Shown here: in pieces, positions 52,745 through 64,000 of the stretch
How the letters are laid out: each line of letters starts with the position of its first letter
How positions within the stretch are numbered: the stretch's first letter is position 1
Assembly (NCBI GenBank): GCA_965153355.1
Contig: OZ231128.1
Coordinates: 558,001 to 622,000 of the forward strand
DNA length: 64,000 nucleotides
From: Flaccisagitta enflata
Taxonomy: Eukaryota; Chaetognatha; Sagittoidea; Aphragmophora
Direction of reading: 5' to 3'
Notes under the pieces: generated by a model
Told to the model about the DNA's origin: nothing
Databases searched by the model: none
What the model saw: the letters and a program-made list of their open reading frames with translations, nothing else
Position numbers and translations under genes: made by a program

Positions 52745-53395
52745 GAAAAAAGGTAAGTGAAAAGGACTAAGGCAAGTGAAAAGGACGAAAATGGCTCCAG
52801 GTGTGACCAATAAACTACCAGAGATTTTCAAAGATGGAGTGAGAAACGACGTTTTATTGCCTAATTCATCCTCGTTGTTCACTGACGGCTTTTGAAAGGT
52901 GTTCGACGAGAAGCTCGACCAAAAAAAAGTCTGAATGGCGTTATGTACTTTAAGGTATGTGTACATATGTATGTTCATACGTACACATCTGAAATAATGA
53001 ACCTCACCCTTTTAATTGTTTCATTTACCTTTGATTAATTTCTTTTCCTGCTTTGGCTGGTTAAAATACTTGTTTGAATAAGTTATCCAATAGGGATTCC
53101 AGTAGAGTATTTTTTTCTCTACTCAGCCTAAGGAGTGACAGACTCTTTTAGTTTTCAATAAAAAAATGATATTGAAAAAAAAGTTGAATCTGGCTAAGAC
53201 TAAGACAATATAAGCTTCACTTGAGCAACGAGTGTTCTGAGAATTCTCCTATGTGTATTTTACATTAAAGTACATCCATAAAATCCATCTCTACTGGTGA
53301 TAGTGGCATCAAGAGGCGAGTCGTGGGCAGGGAAATTAGGAAGGACGCTGACCCAGAAGAAGGGGAAGTAGAGGGTCAGAGGGAGTAGAGGAAGA
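52745..53395. other. Unannotated stretch
   Basis: A minus-strand piece at 52830-52890 reads VNNEDELGNKTSFLTPSLK and ends near a possible GTAG donor, but there is no supporting acceptor or domain. Confidence 0.3.
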
Positions 53396-53397
53396 AT

Positions 53398-53571
53398 AGT
53401 CGCAAAAGCGTTAGATGGTCAGCGGTACCCGTGCCCTGCTTAAGTAGGTTGTGGTTGAAGTTGAGGGGGGAGCAGGGCAGCGGCCCAGAAGGGGTCGATG
53501 ACCTATGCTTTCACACACATGGGGAGTTTTCTCCTCCTTCTCCTCCTCCTCCTCCTGCCCAAAAAGGAGAT
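53398..53571 (+). mobile_element. F3 element, short copy
   Basis: AGTCGCAAAAGCGTTAGATG leader, GTACCCGTGCCCTGC, AGGGCAGCGGCCC, TCGATGACCTATGCTTTCAC and a CTCCTCCT run before a truncated CTGCCCAAAAAGG right edge. Confidence 0.6.
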
Positions 53572-53819
53572 GGTGATGAAAAAAAGAAGCTAGTAGAGGA
53601 AGAAGAGAGGACGAAGAAAAAAAGACGAAAAAGAAAAAGAAACAGAAGAAGATACAGAAGAAGAAACAGAAGAAGAAACAATTAAGGAAAAAAAATAAAG
53701 AGTCCCCGCGAGCAATTTGTTGAGAGTTTCCTAGCCTTTTAGCCTTAATGTTGTCAGTAACTTTGTTTTAATCACGATTTTCAGAGGGAAAGGAAAACGT
53801 TTCCGAGGAGATATTACGT

Positions 53820-55748
53820 GCTCGATATTAGGGTTGTTTATAAACGCCAAATAAACGCCGTTTATAAACAATACTAAACAACTGTTTATAAATATCAAAA
53901 GATGCATATCAAATAAAAAAAATTGTTTAAATGGTATTAAAAAACGCTGTTTATAAACGACTCTATATTACCGTTTATAAATGGTGGAAAAAAAAATTGT
54001 TTGACCTGACCAGTACAAACTGAAAAAGCTCAAGCTAGAAAATGTTCTATTAAACAATTCAAAAATTTGAAGGTTGCTACCATTTTTTTTTTTGCTCCAA
54101 AAATCGTTAAAATGAGCCCATAAGTGATCGTTTATAAACACAATAATATTGATGTTTATAAACAACAAAAATTAGGTGTTTGTAAACGCTAAATTTATTG
54201 TGTTTGTAAATGCCAAAAGAATAAACTATTTCTTTTGTTTATAGCCACAAAAATTGCAATGGGAAAAGTACTTAAGATTTTTTAGTCGCGGACAAGCGAC
54301 TCTATAAGAGGCTTTGTCCGTCCGTCGGTCTGTCGGTCGGTTGGTTGGTTGGTTGGTTGGTTGGTTGGTCCGTCACGCTCGAGTCGAAAAGTGGGAAAAC
54401 ACGCATTTCCGCCCCTGCCCACCCGTCCGCGACTGGTATTGGCCGTGTATCCGGCCTTGTTTTTCTCCTCCACCTCCTTCTCCTCCTCATCCAAAAACGT
54501 TTATTTGCTCTTAATTTCCTTTCCAAATAAACAAAAAATTGTTTATTTGGCACCATGAATTTGTTTTCATAAACGTTTACACTCCTTTAGAAGTTTTTGT
54601 GTTTATAGACACCAAAAATATGAATCTCATAAACAAATTTGTTTATTTGGTACTATAAATTTGATCTCATAGACAAATTTTTATATTTCTCTCCTCCTCC
54701 TCCCCCTCCTACTCCTCCTCATCCAAAATCATTTATTTGCTCCCAAATAAACGTTTACATAAACATTTATTTGTAAACCATTGTAAACAACAAAAATTAC
54801 CATTTTTTCTATGGTACCAAATAAACAAATTCGTTTATGAGATTCATATTTTTGGTGTTTCTAAACACAAAAACTTCTAAAGGAGTGTAAATGTTTATAA
54901 AAACAAATTTATAGTGCCAAATAAACAATTTTTTGTCTATTTGGAAAGGAAATTGGGAGCAAATAAACGATTTTGGATGAGGAGGAGGAGGAGAAAAATA
55001 TAAAAATCTGTTTATGAGATCAAATTTATAGTACCCAAATAAACAAATTCGTTTATGAGATTCATATTTTTGGCGTTTATAAACATAAAAACTTCTAAAG
55101 GAGTGTAAATGTTTATGAAAACAAATTTATAGTGCCAAATAAATGATTTTTTGTTTATTTGGAAAGGATATTGGGAGCAAATAAACATTTGTTTAATTAC
55201 AAAAGAAATACGGGCAAATATACGATTTATAAATGAGGAGGAGGAAGAGGAGCGAGGAGGGAAATAAAAAAATCCTTTGTACATTATCTATTTCAATGTT
55301 TATGGTTATAGGGGGTTTAAGGGGGAAATAAACAATTCTTAAATATTTTTCAGTGTTTGTCAACACAAGTTATTTAGCGTTTATAAACACTTAATTTTTG
55401 TTGTTTATAAACATCAATTAGATTGTGTTAATAAACGATCAATTATGGGCTCTTTTTAACCATTTTTAGGGTAAAAAAAATAAGTAGCAATCTTCAAAAT
55501 TTTGACTTTTATAATAGAACATTTTTTAGTGTGGACATTTTCAGTTTGTACTGATTAGGTCAAACAATTTCTTATTTTCCTTTGTTCATAAACAGTGATG
55601 TGAAGTCGTTTATAAACAGCGTTTTTTACTGCCATTTTAACAATTTTTGTTTATTTGACTTGCATTTTCAATGTTTATAAACAGTCATATAGCATTGTTT
55701 ATAAACGGTGTTTATTTGGCGTTTATAAACAACACCTAATTCGAGGAT
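53820..55748. mobile_element. Large foldback element built on GTTTATAAAC
   Basis: The ends CTCGATATTAGGGTTGTT and AACAACACCTAATTCGAGG are inverse and followed by GTTTATAAACGCC. The arms mirror each other for several hundred bp in order (CAGTACAAACTG / CAGTTTGTACTG, ATGAATCTCATAAAC / GTTTATGAGATTCAT, ATGAGGAGGAGGAG / CTCCTCCTCCTCAT). The 10-bp palindrome GTTTATAAAC or a one-base variant recurs more than ten times. An F2 copy sits in the left arm only. No ORF of substance. Confidence 0.8.
54283..54465 (+). mobile_element. F2 element copy inside the foldback
   Basis: TTTAGTCGCGGACAAGCGAC, CTCTATAAGAGGCTTTGTCC, GTCGGTTGGTTGGTTGG, GCCCCTGCCCACCCGTCCG, CGCGACTGG and GCCGTGTATCCGGCCTTG. Absent from the opposite arm. 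Confidence 0.75.
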
Positions 55749-55749
55749 G

Positions 55750-56404
55750 TAATACCTGTTTCCGAGGTGAGCGAACGTAGAAAAAGTGGGGAATTATGAG
55801 GCTTAGGAAGAGAGAGAGCAAAGTGCAGGTAAAAATCAAGTGGCTTTGACAAGCGCAGATAACTTCATCAGCGTCCACATCAATAAGATAATCAGTGATG
55901 ACAGAAGATGTAAAATCTTAAGGCCTTAGGTTGGTATGGCAAAGAAAAGGAAGGAAGGGGACAACAGAGGAAGGAATGACGATGGGGAAGGAGAAGGAGG
56001 AGAAAGAAGAGATGAGGGAGACTAATAGGAAGAGGAAGAGGAAGAAAAAGAGGAAGAGGAAGAAGGAGGAGTAAATAGTGGATGCGAAGGTCAAACAAAC
56101 AATAGAAGACGAAGGAAAATTGAAAGTGATATTATCTACGTTTCTTCCGGTTCCACGTTCTTATTGGTAATGCATCTGCCATAATTCATGATCATTTCAT
56201 AGAATGCCAAAATCTTATTCAAAACAAACCTTTACCAAATGATATCAGCTTACCTCTTTGAATTATAAAGGGTTGTTTTAGTTTGTTTTGATAGACATGA
56301 CAAAGGCCAATTAGCACAGCTCAAAACGAGAAAGCTTCCATTTTCTTTTTGCTTTTTTTTTTAATCCAGATATTTTTTGTCTGTTGAAAATTTAGTTTGA
56401 CTTG
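55750..56404. other. Unannotated stretch
   Basis: GGAAGAGGAAGA-type purine tract at 55975-56070. No gene. Confidence 0.4.
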
Positions 56405-56790
56405 TCTAAAGGCAGTGTTGGCCATAAGATATTCGTTATTCGTTATCTTCGGATATTCGAATAAAATCACTGATTATCTTCATCTTATCTTTCATTCATT
56501 TTGACTTTTCGAATGATTATCTTATCTTCATCTTATCTTTTCATTTTTCATGATTATCTTATTCGAAAAAAATTCGAATAACTTCGAATAATTACGTTTG
56601 TTTAATTTGACTTGCGAGCGATATCATTAGTCTGACAAATAAAATCATTGCCATTTCAGGAAGATACCGGCAGGTTGACAGACCCAATGTGCTTACGCAT
56701 CCCATTTTTTCGCCCTCGTGACTTCAAGACTTTCAGATTACGCAAAACACTTACTGATAGCGCTCCATTTTGACTGATATACATCAATTT

Positions 56791-56942
56791 TTAGTCGCGG
56801 ACACGCGACTCTACACCTTGCCGTGTCGGTCCGTCGGTCCGTCCGTCCGTCCGTAACATTTCTGAATTGCGATCAGTTTTCGCATTACTGCTCCTGTCCA
56901 ACCGTCCGCGACTGTATTGCCGTGTATCCGGCCTTGTTTTTA
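56791..56942 (+). mobile_element. F2 element copy nested in the hAT element
   Basis: TTTTTAGTCGCGGACACGCG, CTCTACACCTTGCCGTGTC, GTCCGTCGGTCCGTCC, TACTGCTCCTGTCCAACCG, CGCGACTG and GCCGTGTATCCGGCCTTG. Confidence 0.7.
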
Positions 56943-57049
56943 TCGTAATTCTTTCCGTGTCATTTCAATTACGTTTGGTTGTCACTCAAATATGTTTAAG
57001 ACCTCACTGCTAGTCCGTTTCAGCTGTATATCCAATCAGCCATCTTCAA

Positions 57050-57695
<646 letters not shown>

Positions 57696-57705
57696 TGATA
57701 ATTTT

Positions 57706-57872
57706 TAGCTACGGACACGCAACTTTTTGAGAGGCTTTGTTTGTCTGTCGGTCCATCCATCCGTGTGTGGGACGGGGAGTTAGGTGGGGCGTTGGGTATG
57801 GATGGGAGTTGGTCACCCCTGCCCGCCCATCTGCAACAATATTGTGACACCGTGTCACCTTTTGTGTGTGTT
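57706..57872 (+). mobile_element. F2 element copy (arm-A subtype)
   Basis: TTTTTAGCTACGGACACGCA, GAGAGGCTTTGTTTG, GTCGGTCCATCC and CCCCTGCCCGCCC, ending TTGTGACACCGTGTCACC. Closest to the copies in the two inverted arms. Confidence 0.6.
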
Positions 57873-58139
57873 CTTTTAAATCCATATCGGCACTTTTTTT
57901 ATATTGAGCGTGCTCAACTCAGCTAGACATTTAATGCTATGTCAAGGCTGTCCATTGTACATCAATAAATGTCCAGCAGTCTGCCTCTAACTCAGATTTT
58001 ACATTTTTGATGTGTACACGCATATAACCAGCCCTGTCTGTTCGTATATATCTATGGGTTGCCCACATATTAATAAAAGACACAAAACAGTTCAAATTCA
58101 TCATCATCGGAGTCGTGTAACAGCATATGCTTTTTTGCT

Positions 58140-58280
58140 TGGAATCATTCATAAAATCATTCATTTATTCATTCCTTATATCATTCATTTATTCCTTCAT
58201 CCAATCATTAATAAGTAAGTTCATTCAATCATTCATTTTTTTATTCAGCAAGAAATTTATTCAAAACGGTCATTTATTCC
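58140..58280. repeat. (ATTC)-rich tract
   Basis: Irregular TCATTCATTTATTC repeats. Confidence 0.7.
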
Positions 58281-58509
58281 TTCAATCATTTATCAACATC
58301 AACCCTTGCAATTGATAAGAATTTCTAAATTATTCGAAAAAGTTATTCGAAAAACGAATAAAAGATAATCATCTTATCTTATCTTCATCTTTGGAAAAAT
58401 GATGATTTATCTTATCTCATCTTATCTTTTTGCAAAAAGGGCTGGATTATCTTTTATCTTATTCGAATAATGGTGATGGATTATCTAGGCCAACACTGTC
58501 TAAAGGCAG

Positions 58510-58945
58510 TAAGCGGATTTCAAATCATCTGAAACTATCTGCGATGTTATGCAATTTACGCCGTCATGAAGCTTTCTTTTCTTTCATTCATCAATTGATT
58601 CATTTATGTTTTTGCTCACTAGCCAGCGATAATCTGTAGTCAATTCATCAATATCCACATAATGCCGTTGATTGATTTAAGTGTTTATATGTAGTCGTTG
58701 AGCTCAGTTACCTTGAGCCTTCAGTCTTTAAAGTTACACTTCAGTTGCTGTTTGTTCCTTTTGTTTGTTTGTTTGTTTTTCTTTGTTTTCTTCACTTGAT
58801 TCTTTTTAATGGACTTCATAACTTCCGTATTTTCCTTTTTCATTTCTTATTCGGTTAATTAATTTATCAACCTCTTATTTCGGAGTTGTCGTTGTTTTTA
58901 CTGTATTTTAGCCAAAAATTTGGCTCACCAGTCAGCATGCACAAT
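58510..58945. other. Unannotated stretch
   Basis: No gene. Short GTTT run near 58765-58785. Confidence 0.4.
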
Positions 58946-58950
58946 AGGAA

Positions 58951-58961
58951 GAGAGAGAGAG

Positions 58962-59054
<93 letters not shown>
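58951..59054. repeat. (GA)n microsatellite
   Basis: About 100 bp with one CGAG change. Confidence 0.95.
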
Positions 59055-59057
<3 letters not shown>

Positions 59058-59362
59058 ATCCCGTAATTGAAGTCGAAAACGATTAGTCTTTAATTGTTCG
59101 CAAAAGTTGTTGCTTACCAGAAGGTGCGATTTGTTTAGTAATAATTGGTGCATTGATTGAATAAGTGAAGAAACGTGATTGGTTTTTACCCTGTTGGAGC
59201 AACAGCAACAACCTATTAGGGGAAGAAGGAAATTGAGTGATTAGTCATTTCTTCCTTCGCGTCGCCTCAACCAATAAACCAATTAATCAATCAATCAATC
59301 AACCAAAGGCAAGGAAGCAAATACAGATTCGAACAAGAAAATCCGCGTTACTATGATTTATA

Positions 59363-59432
59363 GACAAGGCCGGATACATGGCAACCGAAGTCACGTGCGA
59401 GTGGGCAGTGCCCACTGGGCACTGGGCAAGGG
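59363..59432 (-). mobile_element. F2 right-end fragment
   Basis: ACAAGGCCGGATACATGGC, AAGTCACGTGCGAGTGGGC. Followed by the duplicated CCCACTGGGCACTGGGC. Confidence 0.5.
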
Positions 59433-59483
59433 CGGCGCAACAATTGTTGTTTTTGTTGTTGCTGTCGTTCTTGACGATCTTCA

Positions 59484-59576
<93 letters not shown>

Positions 59577-59683
59577 CGTTGTCGTTGTTGTTGTTTAGGT
59601 TTTTGTTGTTTTAGGGTTTATGTTTATGTTTATGTTTATGTTTATGTTTATGTTTATGTTTATGTTTATGTTTATGTTTATGG

Positions 59684-59773
<90 letters not shown>
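59484..59773. repeat. (GTT)n, (TTTATG)n, (GTT)n compound tract
   Basis: GTT about 95 bp, then eleven TTTATG hexamers at 59617-59681, then GTT about 90 bp. Confidence 0.97.
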
Positions 59774-59774
<1 letters not shown>

Positions 59775-60080
59775 CCGGGACTTCAGTCGTCATCGAATTT
59801 TTAAATGATTAAAAGAACCGATGATTGTTGCCGCTTTCCTTGTTTGTATTCAGTGAATACTATTCACACATCATGATGTGAAGACTGAAGACAGCAAGTA
59901 AAAATGAGCAATGAAAAAAAGATAAAACAATAATAGAAACTAAATTAGAAACCCAGACGCATACGAATTTTAGTCTCAATTTCGATTATGAACCAGGAAA
60001 AGCCATTTTCTTTCTTGGTCTTTCTTTCGTGTTCCATCGCTTTTATCATCGTTTGAGAACTGAGAAGATGCAAAATAAGA
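59775..60080. other. Unannotated stretch
   Basis: Nothing recognised. Confidence 0.4.
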
Positions 60081-60082
60081 CT

Positions 60083-60354
60083 GTGGGCGTGTTTCTGGTG
60101 ACGACCAAAAACGCGTTTGTTACCGTGAAACGCGATAACAGCGTGAACACATATTCAAGATTTTCAACTGCCCCACAAGGGAGTGAGCGAAGTGACTGAG
60201 CGAGTCCGTGAATGGAGCGAGCAAGCGTAGCGAGCGTTGCGAAGCGGAGCGCTGCAAAGCGAGTGAGTTGAGTGAGCGGTGCGAGCGAACGAACATAGCG
60301 AGCGACCGAGTGGCCCTTTCAAAACGCGATCGTCTTTGAATAGAAACGCCCCCT
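60083..60354 (-). mobile_element. F1 MITE-like copy, well preserved
   Basis: GGGCGTGTTTCTGGTGACG at left, TAGAAACGCCCCC at right, and inside each end an AACGCG motif (AAAAACGCGTTT and AAAACGCGATCG). Core GAGCGAGCAAGCGTAGCGAG. Confidence 0.75.
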
Positions 60355-60556
60355 AAGTTTCACATAAAAGCTTTCAAACCTGAGATATTTGCCGCTGCCC
60401 CAGCCCCCCCCCCTCTTTCCTCCTTTTCACATGAATTAGAGCCTGTGCTTGAACTTGACATTTACTTTTGTTTGAGCTTGTGTGTGTATTCAACTTAGCA
60501 AAATCTATGATGCGTTTTACAGTCGTCATTTTAAAAACGCGGTGTATGTACATGAG

Positions 60557-60715
<159 letters not shown>

Positions 60716-60924
60716 TTTATCGATATCGGAAAATGATACTTTTTCCAACAATGTTTTCAGTCCATTATGGTTTCTCAATATTGGTCCTATTCAAGAGACT
60801 GGTTTTTCTTTGTTTCTTCGGTCTGTTGGTGACCATTAAGCTTTAACGATACCCAGACACACACACACGCATCTCACTGTGCTAGGAAATGGAAATAAAG
60901 TTTTCTTTGCTACTTTCAAATCTT

Positions 60925-61645
<721 letters not shown>

Positions 61646-61649
61646 AAAT

Positions 61650-61897
61650 GGGTGTGTTTCATCTGAAGACAAGAATCCCGATTCTTCCCATGAAACGCGT
61701 TTTCAGCATAAACACATATTTAGGAAATCAACCTTCTCATAAGGGAGTAAGTGAAGTGCGTTAGCAAGCGAGCGAAGCAAGCGTAGTGAAGCAGAGCACT
61801 GCAGAGTAAGTGAGTGGAGTGAGCGGCGCAGGCAAAAGAACAGAGCGAGTGAGCGAGAAGCGAGTAAAACACGAAATTGTTTTGAGTTGAAACAGAC
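61650..61897 (-). mobile_element. F1 MITE-like copy, degenerate
   Basis: GGTGTGTTTCATCTG, ATGAAACGCGTTTTCAGC, core GAGTGAGCGGCGC and end TTGAGTTGAAACAGACC. Confidence 0.55.
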
Positions 61898-61979
61898 CTG
61901 AATACAAAACGGAAGATTAGCGCTGAGGACCTTTTTTCACATCAATCACTCTTAGACCTTATCAAACCGCGAGGTAAAT

Positions 61980-62060
61980 TACAGTTGAGCTTCACTCGAG
62001 CGCATTTCAAGGGTCTGAGCAAAATTATGCCTCATAGTGAACCTGCATTATTGCCAATAT
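61980..62060. mobile_element. F5-like end fragment
   Basis: TTACAGTTGAGCTTCACTCG and GAGCGCATTTCAAGG match the left end at 62381. Confidence 0.45.
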
Positions 62061-62380
62061 AACTAAAAAACCTCCCATGGAACAAGAGCTGTAGCAACGG
62101 CGAAATAAAGAATTAGACGCTCAGTTTCTTATTGAGAAGCTAAAGAAACACTTTATATTTCATACTTGAAATCCATGAGTAACCATGACCATTTTAAAGT
62201 GTTCCAAAAACATTACAACTTCATACCAAGCAGAAATTTTCACCTCAAGTCGTTTAGAAATGGCATAAGTTTGATGTTTAACACCCATTTTCTTGATTTC
62301 CAATTTATGCGCCTGGCAACACTGTGAATTCAAAATGAATCATTTAAGTATGTTCTTGTCTAGAGCTGAAGTTTCAATGT

Positions 62381-62557
62381 ACAGTGGAGCTTCACTAGAG
62401 CGCAACCGCTTATAAGGCATGCCCGTCTATAAAGCATATGACTTTCAGTCCCATAAAAGACTTTGTAGTTATTTTTAAATTGGCAATAAGGCAGTTTCAC
62501 TATAAGGCATAATTTAAACCAGTTCCTTGGAATGCGCTCTAGTGAAGTTTAACTGTA
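62381..62557. mobile_element. F5-like MITE, GAGCTTCACTAGAGCGC subtype
   Basis: TACAGTGGAGCTTCACTAGA at left and TCTAGTGAAGTTTAACTGTA at right. Interior ATAAGGCATG/GGCATAATT. TA at both edges. Same design as 21187-21364 with diverged ends. Confidence 0.7.
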
Positions 62558-63132
62558 TATACATTTTAAAGGGAATCAATGCAATTTTTCATTTGTGTCT
62601 GTCTTAATCACCACATGAGTTTCAAATTGAAAAATAATGTATATACATTTTAAAGGAAATCAATGCAATTTTTCATTTGTGTCTGTCTTAATCACCACAT
62701 AAGTTTCAAATTGAAAAACAATGTACCGTATTTCTTGCATTTATCGCCCCCCCTCTAATTAGCGCCCCCCTCCTTTTTCATGAAAAAAAAACTAATGACA
62801 AAATTTATTTTCAAAAAAAAAATCATAGAAAATTTATTGAGAATTTCATTTATTGCAAAAATGTTATGTGAATTAGATTCAATACAACAAAATATTCTAT
62901 ATTTTAGTGATTTACTGATTTGAATTCTAAAAAAGATTGTCAATAAGTGTAAATTTCATAAGATATCATTCAGACATCAGTGAATAGGGGGCGCTAATTG
63001 CAGGTCTAAAATAACAATGTTTCATTTCAATTTCAAAAGCGCCCGGGGCGCTAATTACAAGAAATACGGTATATACATTTCAAAGGAAATTAATGCAATT
63101 TCTTTTGTGTCTGTCTTAATAACCACATAACA
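62554..63132. repeat. 85-bp direct repeats, one hit by an F4 element
   Basis: GTATATACATTTTAAAGG...GTTTCAAATTGAAAAAyAAT occurs at 62554-62640 and 62640-62725. A third partial copy resumes at 63070 after the F4 insertion. Confidence 0.85.
62724..63070. mobile_element. F4 (ACCGTATTT) MITE with its empty site next door
   Basis: TACCGTATTTCTTGCATTTA at left and AATTACAAGAAATACGGTA at right, with GCGCCC and AATTAGCGCC motifs inside. It splits TGTATATAC of the 85-bp repeat, whose intact junction is at 62637-62650, so the target duplication is TA. Confidence 0.9.
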
Positions 63133-63538
63133 TAACATTGGTTGAATTCTTCCACAAATCTTGTTTAAGGAATAAGGATTTTTTTAGTTGGTCGCTTGGT
63201 TGGTGAGCTAACATGGTTGGTTGCCAGCAGTAGAGAGGATTGTGTACTTTGATATTTGTGATTAAGCCTGCAGCGTTCTGACAAATGACAAAAACTAATT
63301 CCCTCTCCTCACTTTTCTCTCTCTATCCAATAATGTAGAGAGAAAAAATCCTGGGGAGCTTCGATGGCATTCTCAGTTGCAAGACTTGTAACAAAACTGC
63401 CATGATTAGGCCGAAATCCGGCAGAAAACCTAAGCATTCTGCCATGTATTTAGAATTTATGACAATTTGAAACCATGATGTACATATAATTACTTTTTCC
63501 GTTGCTTGAATAATGGCTCTACGATCCATACACTGTAA
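63133..63538. other. Unannotated stretch
   Basis: No gene recognised. A short 68-residue minus-strand frame has no supporting feature. Confidence 0.4.
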
Positions 63539-63540
63539 AA

Positions 63541-64000
63541 AGTCGCAAAGCGTTAAATGGTCAGTGGTACCCGTTGCCCCTATGTGAGTGAATGTAGATG
63601 TGTGATGGTGAGAGGGGCAGCGGCCTCAAAGCAGCCAATGACATGTGCTTAGTGAGTTTGGAGGTTCTTGACTGGGATTAAAGCCTCGATGCTGGGATTT
63701 GAGCCTCCAGGCTTGGATTTAGACCTTGAGGCTGGGATTAGATCCTCGAGGCTTGGATTTGTGCTTTGAGACTGGGGATTGAGGCAGGGAGTTGAACTTC
63801 CAGGCTGGAAGTTGAGCTTTGAGGCTAGAATCGAGGCCTCAAGGCTAGAATTTGGGCCTCAAGACTAGGATCTTGGCCTCAAGGCTGGGATATGAGCTTC
63901 AAAGGGGGTTGAGGGACAGAGGAGGCGGAGAAGAAGGAGAAGGAGAAATTTGCTGTATGTGTGAAAGCATAGTCATAGGTCACCGGTTCCTTTGGGGCCG
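63541..64000 (+). mobile_element. F3 element with internal minisatellite (cut by window end)
   Basis: Leader AGTCGCAAAGCGTTAAATGG, GAGGGGCAGCGGCC, then about 13 units of TTGAGGCTGGGATTTGGGCC type, a GAAGGAGAAGGAG run, and the start of the right end (GTGAAAGCATAGTCATAGG, TTTGGGGCCG). Confidence 0.65.

Noticed and set aside
52709-52978. Exon upstream of the Ig gene
   Set aside because: Only a short protein-like stretch; no convincing acceptor and no domain.

Overview
The window looks like gene-poor nuclear DNA of an invertebrate animal. The evidence is a BEL/Pao retrotransposon (a metazoan-type family), a Penelope-like element with a GIY-YIG-type C-terminus, an intron-containing immunoglobulin-domain gene, and very dense microsatellites. 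I cannot name the species. There is one 10-base assembly gap (1310-1319).

Layout. 1-1309 is one arm of a large inverted repeat whose partner is at about 23640-24995. The gap sits exactly at the inner end of the first arm. From 1320 to about 10720, on the minus strand, lies a decayed BEL/Pao element: glutamine-rich gag, zinc knuckles, aspartic protease, reverse transcriptase, A17/RNase H region and integrase, then a polypurine tract. Beyond the tract is a further coding-like block of unknown function that runs into the gap. From 11.3 to 33 kb I see only repeats: short inverted-repeat elements, foldbacks, a 51-bp tandem array (14.1-15.2 kb), a 64-bp satellite (29.2-30.65 kb) and many simple-sequence tracts. 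33.1-35.1 kb (minus) is a broken Penelope-like element, interrupted by a foldback and preceded by a low-complexity RGG-type frame. 36.7-37.2 kb is a long CAA/CA microsatellite. 37.8-38.35 kb holds a palindromic element with two diverging tRNA-like promoters.

The only convincing host gene is on the minus strand at 50928-46246. Three exons with good splice sites and matching phases encode a possible signal peptide, a polyQ linker, one complete Ig domain and the start of a second. Its 3' exons were not found. Its introns are full of repeats. One intronic array repeatedly copies the 3' splice site of exon 3, and a (CT)n microsatellite supplies the polypyrimidine tract of exon 2.

Most remaining DNA belongs to five small families, labelled F1 to F5 here. 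F1 has GTTTCTAGT ends and a CpG-rich core. F2 has an AGTCGCG hairpin and GTCC/GTCG repeats. F3 has inverted GGCAGCGGCCCC ends and in some copies a minisatellite inside. F4 has ACCGTATTT ends and TA target duplications. F5 has TACAGTGG ends and TA target duplications. There is also a hAT-type element with a perfect 8-bp target duplication that now spans 2.1 kb through nesting, and a 1.9 kb foldback built from GTTTATAAAC motifs. No rRNA gene, intact tRNA gene or CRISPR array was seen.
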